Shown piece after piece: positions 1-6,791 of a stretch of 12,038 nt of DNA. The DNA is from Alphaproteobacteria bacterium CG11_big_fil_rev_8_21_14_0_20_44_7. Its GTDB lineage: Bacteria > Pseudomonadota > Alphaproteobacteria > Rickettsiales > 21-14-0-20-44-7. The stretch covers positions 1,085 through 13,122 of the forward strand of contig PCXJ01000063.1 of the NCBI GenBank assembly GCA_002787615.1, given 5' to 3'. The notes below the pieces were generated by a model, which worked only from the letters and a program-made list of their open reading frames with translations, was not told where the DNA came from and made no database searches. The position numbers were made by a program, and so were the translations under genes. Position 1 is the stretch's first letter, and every line of letters starts with the position of its first letter.

Positions 1-2
1 TG

Positions 3-278
3 AATATCAGGCTTATTGTTGAGCAATCTTCCGTACCCGTTCTGGTAGATGCCGGAGTTGGCACGGCTTCAGATGCAACAATTGCCATGGAATTGGGCTG
101 TGACGGCGTGTTGATGAATACCGCAATTGCTGCTGCCGAAAACCCGATTCTGATGGCAGAGGCGATGAAAAATGCGGTTATAAGCGGCAGGCAGGCATTT
201 CTGTCAGGTCGTATGCCCAAGAAAATTTATGGCAGCCCGTCAAGCCCGACTGAAGGCTTAATTGAAAAAGCAAAATAA
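3..278 (+). CDS. thiG: Thiazole synthase ThiG, C-terminal part (5' end outside window)
   Basis: The frame is open from base 3 and gives the last 91 residues of ThiG, the TIM-barrel enzyme that builds the thiazole phosphate ring of thiamine from 1-deoxy-D-xylulose 5-phosphate, dehydroglycine and ThiS-thiocarboxylate in the cytoplasm. Family features visible are the late barrel strand VPVLVDAGVGTASDA (phosphate-binding glycines), GCDGVLMNTAIAAAENP, and the C-terminal helix stretch MAEAMKNAVISGRQAF followed by a short tail. The Schiff-base lysine lies upstream of the window. Internal ATGs are not starts, because the homologous sequence continues to the window edge. It ends 6 bp from the convergent mnhB stop. 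Family assignment is secure; operon partners (thiS, thiE, thiO) cannot be seen. Confidence 0.95.
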   Translation, partial: NIRLIVEQSSVPVLVDAGVGTASDATIAMELGCDGVLMNTAIAAAENPILMAEAMKNAVISGRQAFLSGRMPKKIYGSPSSPTEGLIEKAK

Positions 279-290
279 CAAATGTTATTT
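273..290. terminator. AT-rich hairpin spanning both stop codons of convergent thiG and mnhB
   Basis: AAATAAC (273-279) and GTTATTT (284-290) form a perfect 7-bp inverted repeat around a 4-base loop. The stem contains the TAA of thiG (276-278) and, on the other strand, the TAA of mnhB (285-287). The symmetry would serve both transcripts. The stem has only one G:C pair, and the T-runs after it are short, so it is a weak intrinsic terminator at best. The role is inferred from position and symmetry. Confidence 0.35.
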
Positions 291-716
291 AGTCGTCGCG
301 GAACTTTCCTGCTCAGCAAGAACCATAAATATAAGCGTTAGAACTGCAAATACGGTAAGTTGCACGCCAACTTCTACGCCCATAATTCCAATGAACTGCG
401 CTAGATGAGTATTATCGCTATATATATTATACTCAAGGAATTTTCCGCCCATAATCAGGCTCAAAAATCCGAATGAGCAAAATATAAATGCGCCAATGCA
501 GCCAATAACCCGCAATTTCCGCAGGCTGATAATCTGCTTGGTTTTGTCGACACTAAAAATCATCGCATGCAAGATGAATGCAGTCGCGCAGATTGCACCA
601 CCCTGAAAGCCGCCACCGGGAGAAACCTTACCGTGGAAAAGCACATACCAGCCGAACATGAATATAAAAGGGATGGCAATTGATGATATCACGCGCAAAA
701 GGATATGATGCTTCAT
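285..716 (-). CDS. mnhB: Na+/H+ antiporter subunit B-like membrane protein (MnhB/MrpB)
   Basis: A 143-residue integral membrane protein of the MnhB family, a small subunit of multi-subunit Mrp-type Na+/H+ antiporters and of related membrane-bound hydrogenases. The family signature is visible at residues 28-40, where HGKVSPGGGFQGG matches the usual GHxxPGGGFxGG loop. Four hydrophobic helices can be read, at about 5-27, 39-56, 68-90 and 106-134, as expected for MrpB. The ATG overlaps the stop of the upstream mbhD/E-like gene by 4 bases (ATGA), with a GGAG-type ribosome-binding site a few bases before it. It is the last gene of the minus-strand unit. The usual next genes (mnhC, mnhD, mnhE-G) are absent, so it must work with subunits encoded elsewhere or be a remnant. 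Confidence 0.88.
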   Translation of the reverse strand: MKHHILLRVISSIAIPFIFMFGWYVLFHGKVSPGGGFQGGAICATAFILHAMIFSVDKTKQIISLRKLRVIGCIGAFIFCSFGFLSLIMGGKFLEYNIYSDNTHLAQFIGIMGVEVGVQLTVFAVLTLIFMVLAEQESSATTK

Positions 717-1267
717 GCCTCTCTCCAGCTTGTTAGCGGCAATATCAGCAAAACGCCGATTCCGGCAACCAGAATCACATATACTTCACCCAGAGTATCA
801 TAGCCGCGATAGCTGGCTAATACTGATGTTACCATATTAGATACACCAGTTTCCGAATAGCTGTTTTCTGTATAATGTTTTGCGACATAGCTTGATGCGG
901 GGGAATCGGCAGCGCCATAAAGCGGCATTTCTACCACCGAGCTGATGAGCAACAATAATATTGAGCATAAGAGTAGAAAAGACAGGAAACGGAATTTGCG
1001 TTTGCCGGTTTCTTCGCGCCCTGTGATACGAAAAGCTGCCAAGAAGAATAATGTGGATATGGCAGAGCCGATTGCAGCTTCAGTAATTGCAACATCGGGG
1101 GCTTCCATTGAGAGGAAAAGCCCAGCCGTTATTAGGCTGAATATCGCGAGGAATACCAAGGATTTGATTAAGCTGCGACTAAATACAACCGCGACTGCAA
1201 CACCGATAAGGATTCCCCAGAGAATTACATCCGCAAGCTGTGAGGCATAATCAATGCTAGCATCCAT
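713..1267 (-). CDS. MbhD/MbhE-like antiporter subunit (DUF4040 plus MrpA C-terminal-like segment)
   Basis: A 184-residue membrane protein in two parts. Residues about 10-85 look like the DUF4040/MbhD domain, with the conserved stretch MEAPDVAITEAAIGSAISTLFFL. After a basic linker (GREETGKRKFR), a helix at about 93-111 and an external loop, residues about 143-180 (NMVTSVLASYRGYDTLGEVYVILVAGIGVLL) resemble MbhE and the extreme C-terminus of MrpA, whose core is YRGxDTLGE. It therefore corresponds to the C-terminal module of a long MrpA, here a free-standing gene. It starts 12 bp after the symporter stop, with a good GAGG site next to that stop, and overlaps mnhB by 4 bp. Known role of such modules: part of the proton/sodium path of Mrp complexes. 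The function here is inferred. Confidence 0.82.
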   Translation of the reverse strand: MDASIDYASQLADVILWGILIGVAVAVVFSRSLIKSLVFLAIFSLITAGLFLSMEAPDVAITEAAIGSAISTLFFLAAFRITGREETGKRKFRFLSFLLLCSILLLLISSVVEMPLYGAADSPASSYVAKHYTENSYSETGVSNMVTSVLASYRGYDTLGEVYVILVAGIGVLLILPLTSWREA

Positions 1268-1274
1268 GCATTTG

Positions 1275-1278
1275 CCTC
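1275..1278 (-). promoter_or_regulatory. Ribosome-binding site coupling the mbhD/E-like gene to the symporter stop
   Basis: On the minus strand the symporter TGA (1282-1280) is followed at once by TGAGG, then seven bases, then the ATG at 1267. The GAGG core (CCTC on the plus strand at 1275-1278) thus directly abuts the upstream stop, which suggests translational coupling and supports both the ATG choice and co-transcription. Confidence 0.55.
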
Positions 1279-1279
1279 A

Positions 1280-3127
1280 TCAGGATTTTTTCTTCGGCTT
1301 GGTTTTTGGTTTCGCCGTTGACTTTGCTTTTGCTGCAGTTTTTGACTTAACCTTGGAAACCTTACTTGCCGCACCGGATTTTTTCGCAGCCTTGCTAGCC
1401 GAAGCTTTTTTAACAGGAGCTTTTACTGAACCGATTTTGTGCCCAGGCGTTTCCGCAGCCTTAAGATGCTGTATATCTTCATTATATTCAGCCTCTTCTA
1501 AATCATGAGCAGGGGTGTAGTAAATCTTCTTATTAAACGTGCCCTCGGTTTTGTCTATAAACGCAGTAATACCCACATCGGAAGTGATGTTAACGGTTGT
1601 GCGGAACATATCAAGGATACGGTCAACACCAATCAACAGCGCAATGCCAGATGTCGGCACACCGATTGTTTCGAGCACCAACGCCATCACCACTAGCGAA
1701 CCACCCGGATATCCGGCAGCGCCAACGGCAGCAATTGTTGATGTGAAGATGATTAAGCCATAATGGTACATCTCAAGTTCAATTCCGAATGCTTGCGCAA
1801 AGAATATTGCTGCAATACCCAGATAAATCGCCGTACCATCCATGTTCACTGCAGCACCAAGCGGCAAGATGAATGATGTTATCGGCTTAGACACACCAAG
1901 CTTTTTCTCCGCAACTTCCATAGATGTTGCCAAGGTTGCTTTTGAACTGGTTGTTGAGAATGCAATCATTTGATACTCGATGCTTTTTGCCATAAACGGC
2001 CAAGGCTTCAGACGAAGTAGCAATATGACACATGCGATAATAAACAGATAATGGATACCCATACCAGTAATCGTTGCCAATACCAGATAGCCTAGCTGAA
2101 TAATCGCTTCAATACCAAGAGTTGCAGAAACCCAAGCCATCAAGCCCCATACTGCATATGGAGATAGACGGATGATGAAACCAATCATTTTAAACATTAA
2201 TTGCGCGGAGCTATGGCAGAAATCTGCAACACGCTTGCCTTGCTCACCCATAACGATAAGCGCAATACCAACGAATATGGCAACAAACACGGTCTGCAAA
2301 GTATTTGCCTTACCATCTGCACCTGCCATTGCGCCAAGCGCGTTATCAGGGATGATACTAAGAACAATTTTCATCAATTGGGGCAACTCATAACCACCTG
2401 AGCCTTCACCAGATTTTGCAGCTTCCAAAGCGGAAAGATCAACACCAACACCTGGTTCAAAAACATTACCAAGCCAGATACCAATAGAAATCGCAAAAAT
2501 TGATGTGAATAAATATGAGCCCATCGCTTTCATACCAACACGACCAAGCGCATTCGTGTCAGATATTGTGTTCACGCCGGAAACCAGCGAGAAGAAAATA
2601 AGCGGGGCGACAATCATCATAATCAGATCAATGAAGATAATACCGAATTGCTTTAGATATTCAGAATAATGAATCACATCAAATGCGCGGATATCAAAGC
2701 CAAGCAAGATACCGATAACCAAACCGATAATCACCCGCTTCCATAAATCCACCGCAGGCAATGTAAATATTGAGGCAAAGCTAACCAGAGTAATCATCAG
2801 CGGGACATTTACTCCCGTTGCCTCTTTCAAATTCGAGGCTAAAATTGCGAGTAAGGAGATAGCATAAAAACCACCAAGTAACATTTGTTTCCAACGTATC
2901 GTAGGTGCCCAAATCATTGCAACTGCCGTGATAGCCAAAATCATACGGTAAGGCGCAAGTGCTGTGAAGAAAGAACTAAAGCTCTGCCCGAACCCCTCTC
3001 CGCCGAAGCTAGATGCAATTTCTGCAAAAAAGCCGGTTGCATAACAGAATAATGTTGCGATTGACAATATACCAAATGCAAAAAATTGCGATGAACAGCA
3101 AGGTTTTGTTACTTCTTTTTTAGCCAT
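1280..3127 (-). CDS. SLC1-family dicarboxylate/amino acid:cation symporter with extra N-terminal helices and Lys-rich tail
   Basis: A 615-residue transporter, against about 400-450 in typical GltP/DctA/GltPh proteins. The SLC1 core runs from about 129 to 525. It has the HP1 serine motif (STTSS, 391-395), NMDGTA (428-433), the HP2 tip AAGYPGG (470-476) and the TM8 substrate and cation residues D502, D506, R509, T510, N513 and D517. The arginine equivalent to GltPh Arg397 is kept, which favours an acidic substrate such as glutamate, aspartate or a C4-dicarboxylate. Residues 1-125 are extra and hydrophobic, with probable helices at 13-35, 60-76, 82-98 and 106-124. Residues 526-615 are a soluble tail ending in a Lys/Ala/Ser-rich stretch. 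AAGAG precedes the ATG. It is first in the unit with the Mrp-type genes, which fits Na+ coupling, though the cation is inferred. Confidence 0.9.
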   Translation of the reverse strand: MAKKEVTKPCCSSQFFAFGILSIATLFCYATGFFAEIASSFGGEGFGQSFSSFFTALAPYRMILAITAVAMIWAPTIRWKQMLLGGFYAISLLAILASNLKEATGVNVPLMITLVSFASIFTLPAVDLWKRVIIGLVIGILLGFDIRAFDVIHYSEYLKQFGIIFIDLIMMIVAPLIFFSLVSGVNTISDTNALGRVGMKAMGSYLFTSIFAISIGIWLGNVFEPGVGVDLSALEAAKSGEGSGGYELPQLMKIVLSIIPDNALGAMAGADGKANTLQTVFVAIFVGIALIVMGEQGKRVADFCHSSAQLMFKMIGFIIRLSPYAVWGLMAWVSATLGIEAIIQLGYLVLATITGMGIHYLFIIACVILLLRLKPWPFMAKSIEYQMIAFSTTSSKATLATSMEVAEKKLGVSKPITSFILPLGAAVNMDGTAIYLGIAAIFFAQAFGIELEMYHYGLIIFTSTIAAVGAAGYPGGSLVVMALVLETIGVPTSGIALLIGVDRILDMFRTTVNITSDVGITAFIDKTEGTFNKKIYYTPAHDLEEAEYNEDIQHLKAAETPGHKIGSVKAPVKKASASKAAKKSGAASKVSKVKSKTAAKAKSTAKPKTKPKKKS

Positions 3128-3226
3128 GATTCACTCTTACGTTGATTGTATGAAGATTTGGATATAAACTACTCATCCAAGGATGGCAAGTTGTAAATAG
3201 GAAACGCTAACTTTAAGTAGAAAAAA
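3128..3226. promoter_or_regulatory. Divergent intergenic region between the symporter and argC
   Basis: These 99 bp separate two divergent starts and must hold promoters for both units. The AT-rich sequence contains TTGATT (3142-3147) and TATAAA (3163-3168) toward argC, but their spacing is 15 bases, so they are only weak candidates. No clear operator or ARG-box-like palindrome was recognised. The argC ATG is preceded by an A-run rather than a good Shine-Dalgarno sequence. Confidence 0.3.
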
Positions 3227-4240
3227 ATGACAAAAATAAATGCAGTTATAATCGGAGCAAGTGGATATACAGGGGTAGAGTTGCTGCGTCTATTGCTTAC
3301 TCACCCTAATGTCGAGATAAAAGCACTAGTTGCCGAAAGCAATGCGGGAAAAGAAATCACCGAGCTTTATCCGAATTTTTATGCGGCTAATTTGCCACGC
3401 TTGCAAAAATTGGAGGATATTTCTTTCAACGAAATTGACGTGGTTTTTTGCTGCCTTCCGCACGCGACATCGCAGAAAATCATCAAAACTCTGCCACAAA
3501 ATTTGCGGATTATAGATTTATCGGCAGATTTCCGCCTTGCCGATATTGCTCTTTATGAAAAATGGTATGGCAAGCATCTTGCGCCGGAATTGCAGTCGCA
3601 AGCCGCCTATGGGCTGCCGGAAATTTATCGGGATAAAATCAAAGATGCACGGATTATCGCCTGCCCCGGCTGCTATCCGACATCGGTTTTGTTGCCGCTA
3701 ATTCCGCTGATGAAACAAGGATTGATTGAAGATGACGATATTATTATTGATTCAAAATCCGGCGTAACCGGCGCTGGGCGCAAGCTTGCCGAAAACTTCC
3801 TATTCAATGAGGCTAATGAAGGCGTTTCTGCCTACGGCTTAAAAGGGCACAGACATTCCGCCGAAATGGTTGAGAATCTGGGCGTTAACGTCACTTTTGT
3901 GCCGCATCTTATCCCGATGAATCGCGGTATAATTTCCACTATCTATGTTGAGCCGGAAAAAGGTTTTGCCGAAATGCGGGAAGCTTTGATAGCGCAATAT
4001 AAAGATGAAAACTTCGTGCATATTTTACCGGAAGGAGTTGCTCCGGCAACACATTATGTTCGCGGGACAAATCATTGTTTTATAAATATCTTTGAAGGGC
4101 AAACTGAGGATTCGGCAATCATTGTTTCAGTGATTGATAATCTGTGCAAAGGCTCAAGCGGACAAGCTGTGCAAAATATGAATTTAGCCTTTGGACTGGA
4201 TGAAAAAACAGCCCTCGAACAAACTGCATTATTTCCTTAA
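3227..4240 (+). CDS. argC: N-acetyl-gamma-glutamyl-phosphate reductase
   Basis: A 337-residue cytoplasmic enzyme for the third step of arginine synthesis, the NADPH-dependent reduction of N-acetylglutamyl phosphate to the semialdehyde. The N-terminal Rossmann fold starts with GASGYTG (10-16). The catalytic cysteine is Cys149 in CPGCYPTS. GVTGAGRK (179-186) and the conserved HRH of GHRHSAEM (207-214) complete the active site. NHCFINIFE and DNLCKGSSGQAVQNMN near the C-terminus are typical of the family. The length is that of the non-fused, roughly 340-residue form. It starts about 100 bp from the divergent symporter gene. Its stop lies 2 bp before a palindromic repeat, which may act as its transcript end. 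No other arg genes are nearby. Confidence 0.97.
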   Translation: MTKINAVIIGASGYTGVELLRLLLTHPNVEIKALVAESNAGKEITELYPNFYAANLPRLQKLEDISFNEIDVVFCCLPHATSQKIIKTLPQNLRIIDLSADFRLADIALYEKWYGKHLAPELQSQAAYGLPEIYRDKIKDARIIACPGCYPTSVLLPLIPLMKQGLIEDDDIIIDSKSGVTGAGRKLAENFLFNEANEGVSAYGLKGHRHSAEMVENLGVNVTFVPHLIPMNRGIISTIYVEPEKGFAEMREALIAQYKDENFVHILPEGVAPATHYVRGTNHCFINIFEGQTEDSAIIVSVIDNLCKGSSGQAVQNMNLAFGLDEKTALEQTALFP

Positions 4241-4242
4241 TT

Positions 4243-4335
4243 TGTCATCGCCTGAATCATAAAATGATTCTAGGGCGATCCACAGAATAAAATAGATTAC
4301 CCTAGAATTTCCTTGCGAAAATTCAGGCAATGACG
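4243..4335. repeat. Palindromic interspersed element, copy A
   Basis: A 93-bp element with imperfect 15-bp terminal inverted repeats: TGTCATCGCCTGAAT at 4243-4257 against ATTCAGGCAATGACG at 4321-4335. Inside are two hairpins. Hairpin 1 pairs ATCGCCT.GAATCAT (4247-4260) with ATGATTC..GGGCGAT (4264-4279) around an AAA loop. Hairpin 2 pairs CCTaGAATTT (4301-4310) with AAATTCAGG (4319-4327). A closely similar copy lies at 10762-10851, and both share ATCCA exactly 36-40 bases in. No target-site duplication was found. It lies between argC and the carbonic anhydrase-like gene, whose ATG is 13 bp beyond its end, so it may contribute the argC terminator or part of the next gene's leader. It contains no coding capacity. 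Confidence 0.8.
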
Positions 4336-4348
4336 GATATTGTATGTA

Positions 4349-4873
4349 ATGAAATCTATAATCCTACCCTATAAAGGCATACTGCCAAAAATCGCCGATG
4401 ACGCATTTATTGCACCCAGCGCTGCGGTAATTGGCGATGTAAAAATCGGCAATAAGGTCGGCGTGTGGTTTAACGTCACAATTCGTGGTGATGTTGCACC
4501 GATAACTATTGGCGCAGGCACAAATATTCAGGATAATAGCTGCATACATGTCACACGTGGCGGACATCCGACAAATATCGGCGCTGGCGTAACAATCGGA
4601 CATTCCGCGCTTATCCACGCTGCAACAATTGAGGATAATTCCTTTATCGGCATGGGTGCAATTATCATGGATGATGCTGTTGTGGAAAGTAATGCTATGC
4701 TTGCTGCCGGCGCAATGCTCACCCCCGGAAAGCGCATTCCTAGCGGGCAATTATGGGCGGGCAGCCCAGCGAAATATTTTCGCGATTTAACGCAGGAAGA
4801 ACTCAACTTTATCCCCATCTCCGCCGCAAATTACATGAAGCATGTTGAAGAATATTTGCAGGAATTGAATTAA
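4349..4873 (+). CDS. Gamma-carbonic anhydrase family protein (left-handed beta-helix)
   Basis: A 174-residue hexapeptide-repeat protein of the gamma-carbonic anhydrase/YrdA/PaaY group. The repeating [IV]G turns (IAPSAAVIGDVKIG, ITIGAGTNIQDN, TNIGAGVTIG) give the left-handed beta-helix, and the last about 35 residues form the usual C-terminal helix. The zinc-ligand histidines are present: His67 in SCIHV, then His85 and His90 in GHSALIH, with the 5-residue spacing of the Cam His117/His122 pair. RGD (46-48) and Gln61 are also kept, so metal binding is expected. True carbonic anhydrase activity in this group is often unproven. I chose ATG 4349 because family N-termini start close to the PYKG..PKI stretch; a TTG at 4340 is in frame but unlikely. 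The gene lies 11 bp before the DUF6111-like gene, probably in one transcript. Confidence 0.92.
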   Translation: MKSIILPYKGILPKIADDAFIAPSAAVIGDVKIGNKVGVWFNVTIRGDVAPITIGAGTNIQDNSCIHVTRGGHPTNIGAGVTIGHSALIHAATIEDNSFIGMGAIIMDDAVVESNAMLAAGAMLTPGKRIPSGQLWAGSPAKYFRDLTQEELNFIPISAANYMKHVEEYLQELN

Positions 4874-4884
4874 CCAGCTAGTCT

Positions 4885-5157
4885 ATGGCAATGAGAACAT
4901 TATTATATTTCCTCCCAGCCATTTTGCCTTTCGCCTTATATTTCGCTTATTACATCCGTAAGGGTCGTCACCTTGGGCGCAATGAGATTTTGGTAGGTAT
5001 CAAAGAAGGGCCATGGGTTAGAACTGCAATTCTCACCTTATTCATCTTGGTAGTAACCATCTTATTCCTAGCCTTATTACAGGATGGAAATAGCGGCAAA
5101 AACTACGTCCCGACAACTTACAAAGATGGGAAACTGACCCAAGGGCATACGGATTAA
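4885..5157 (+). CDS. Small membrane protein, DUF6111-like
   Basis: A 90-residue protein with two probable transmembrane helices (about 4-24 and 47-67), a basic stretch between them (YIRKGRHLGRNE), and a polar C-terminus reading NYVPTTYKDGKLTQGHTD. The pattern of LPFALYF in the first helix, GPW before the second, and a closing YVPxxYxDGxxxxGH resembles the alphaproteobacterial family DUF6111, from memory and without a search. Function is unknown. It follows the gamma-carbonic anhydrase-like gene by 11 bp and is probably co-transcribed with it. Its stop overlaps that of the convergent pirin gene in TTAA (5154-5157). An internal ATG at 4891 (MRTLL) is an equally possible start; no strong ribosome-binding site decides. 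Confidence 0.75.
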   Translation: MAMRTLLYFLPAILPFALYFAYYIRKGRHLGRNEILVGIKEGPWVRTAILTLFILVVTILFLALLQDGNSGKNYVPTTYKDGKLTQGHTD

Positions 5158-5840
5158 TTCAACTCAAAAAGCAAAAACCCAGCTTTATTACCATAGAATC
5201 CCAGCGCCGTTTCGTCACTAATCGCCGCGCTATCTCCCGTTTCCAGCTTTTGTCCATTTATTTCGAGCTGACCTTCATACAAATATACAAAGCTATAAGG
5301 CTTTGAGATTTTATGGCGCAACTCCCCATCCAGCACAGCACCATAAATATCGGAAGATTGGTTATAGCTCACCGAGCCATCCCGCCCGTCACCAGAAACC
5401 AAAAGCTTTAATTTGCCCTGTTTTTCGGCTTGAGAAAAATTCTTTTGCTCATATGAGGGTTCAATATCGCGCTTTTCCGGCAGCAACCAAACCTGCAACA
5501 GATGCACTTTATTTTCGTCAGAATTATTGAACTCACTATGCGTAATCCCACTACCCGCACTCATACGCTGCACATCACCGACTTTAATCACCGAGCCATT
5601 TCCCATACTATCTTTATGGGCAAGTTCACCTTCCAGCACAAATGTAACAATCTCCATATTATCATGTGGATGTGTGGCAAACCCCTTGCTCGGCTGAATA
5701 ACATCGTCATTAATCACGCGCAAGCTACGGAAATTCATGCGTTTTTTATTATAAAAGCTGGCAAATGAAAAGACATGATAACTTTCCAGCCAATCAATTT
5801 TTGCAACGCCACGTTCTACTGCTTTGTATATTTCAATCAT
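5154..5840 (-). CDS. Pirin family protein (bicupin, YhaK/YhhW type)
   Basis: A 228-residue bicupin. The N-terminal cupin carries the family core GFATHPHDNMEIVTFVLEG (53-71) and MSAGSGITHSEFN (93-105). These supply the metal ligands His57, His59, His101 and Glu103, matching the pirin 3-His/1-Glu iron site. The C-terminal cupin-like domain (about 125-228) is more divergent, as is usual in this group. The length is that of bacterial pirins such as YhaK and YhhW. Some members cleave quercetin (2,3-dioxygenase activity) and others act in redox-linked regulation; nothing here identifies the substrate. It is transcribed alone, divergent from hemC and convergent with the DUF6111-like gene, with a 4-bp stop overlap. 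Confidence 0.93.
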   Translation of the reverse strand: MIEIYKAVERGVAKIDWLESYHVFSFASFYNKKRMNFRSLRVINDDVIQPSKGFATHPHDNMEIVTFVLEGELAHKDSMGNGSVIKVGDVQRMSAGSGITHSEFNNSDENKVHLLQVWLLPEKRDIEPSYEQKNFSQAEKQGKLKLLVSGDGRDGSVSYNQSSDIYGAVLDGELRHKISKPYSFVYLYEGQLEINGQKLETGDSAAISDETALGFYGNKAGFLLFELN

Positions 5841-5906
5841 GTGATTTTAAGATAATGCGAGAATATTCACTTTCAAGCTAATAAATTTCCTGCTAGGCAA
5901 TCTATC
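5841..5906. promoter_or_regulatory. Divergent promoter region between the pirin gene and hemC
   Basis: These 66 bp lie between two divergent ATGs, so promoters for both must be here or overlap the coding starts. The stretch is AT-rich, including GCTAATAAATTT before hemC. A weak TAGG (5894-5897) sits 9 bases before the hemC ATG. No confident -35/-10 pair or operator was recognised. Confidence 0.3.
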
Positions 5907-6791
5907 ATGCTTAAGAAATTAACCATCGCCACCAGAGGTTCAAAACTTGCGCTTATTCAGGCGGAAACCGTCAAATCCATGCTTTCTGCCCAATTTCCAC
6001 AGCTTGTTTGCGAGCTGAATATAATCAAAACCAGTGGCGATAAATTGCAGGATGTTTCGCTCAAAGATATTGGTGGAAAAGAGCTTTTTACCAAAGAAAT
6101 TGATGAAGCATTACTTGATGGCAAGGCAGATATTGCTGTACATTCTGCCAAGGATATCCCCGGTGAAATCCCAGATGGATTAGAAATTGCCGCAATTCTG
6201 GAGCGCGAGGATGTGCGTGATTCCCTACTTGGCGCAAAATCGGTTAGTGACTTGCCAAAAAATGCAAAAATAGGGACTTCCTCCCCGCGCCGCAAAGCGC
6301 AATTGCTGTACCTGCGCCCTGATTTGCAGATTGTGGAATTTCGCGGAAATCTACCGACAAGAATAGAAAAATTGCAGCATGGCGATGTGGATGCAACAAT
6401 TCTCGCAGTGGCAGGACTCAAAAGAATGGGGCTGAATGAACATATAAATCCGGTTGAAATTTCGCAAATGTTGCCTGCCGCCGGACAAGCTGCGATTGCA
6501 ATTTCCTGCCGTAGCGAGGATGAGGAAATCGCCAACCTCCTTGATTCCATTAATCACAGGCCGAGCTTTATTTGCGTAGCGGCGGAACGGCTTATTATCA
6601 GCGCGTTTGGCGGAAATTGCTACTCGCCATTAGCAGCAAATGCAGAACTTTTAGATTCAGGGAAAATCCTCCTCCGCGCATTCTATGCCAGCGAAGATGG
6701 CAAAAAATCAAAGCAAATCTCAGAAGAAATTGAGCTAGCAAATATGCGGGAAAAAGCCAAAGAAATCGCCGAAAATTTGAGGGATTTATGA
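5907..6791 (+). CDS. hemC: Hydroxymethylbilane synthase (porphobilinogen deaminase)
   Basis: A 294-residue cytoplasmic enzyme that joins four porphobilinogen units into hydroxymethylbilane for haem and other tetrapyrroles. It shows the N-terminal IATRGSKLAL (7-16), the catalytic aspartate Asp83 in VHSAKDIP, GTSSPRRKAQL (123-133) and RGNLPTR (146-152). Cys238 in FGGNCYSPLAA aligns with the cysteine that carries the dipyrromethane cofactor. Details differ slightly from the commonest forms (HSAKD rather than HSMKD or HSLKD, GNLPTR rather than GNVNTR), but the active-site residues are intact and the length is normal. Its TGA overlaps the hemD ATG (ATGA), so the next pathway enzyme is translationally coupled. 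Confidence 0.97.
   Translation: MLKKLTIATRGSKLALIQAETVKSMLSAQFPQLVCELNIIKTSGDKLQDVSLKDIGGKELFTKEIDEALLDGKADIAVHSAKDIPGEIPDGLEIAAILEREDVRDSLLGAKSVSDLPKNAKIGTSSPRRKAQLLYLRPDLQIVEFRGNLPTRIEKLQHGDVDATILAVAGLKRMGLNEHINPVEISQMLPAAGQAAIAISCRSEDEEIANLLDSINHRPSFICVAAERLIISAFGGNCYSPLAANAELLDSGKILLRAFYASEDGKKSKQISEEIELANMREKAKEIAENLRDL

Noticed and set aside
4238..4340. Target-site duplication flanking the palindromic elements
   Set aside because: The bases outside the ends of both copies were compared and no direct repeat of convincing length is present, so recent transposition cannot be claimed.
5957..6550. A 197-codon open frame antisense to hemC
   Set aside because: It lies wholly inside a confidently identified gene, its translation is Ser/Arg/Cys-rich low-quality sequence with no recognisable domain, and its length is explained by the codon bias of hemC.
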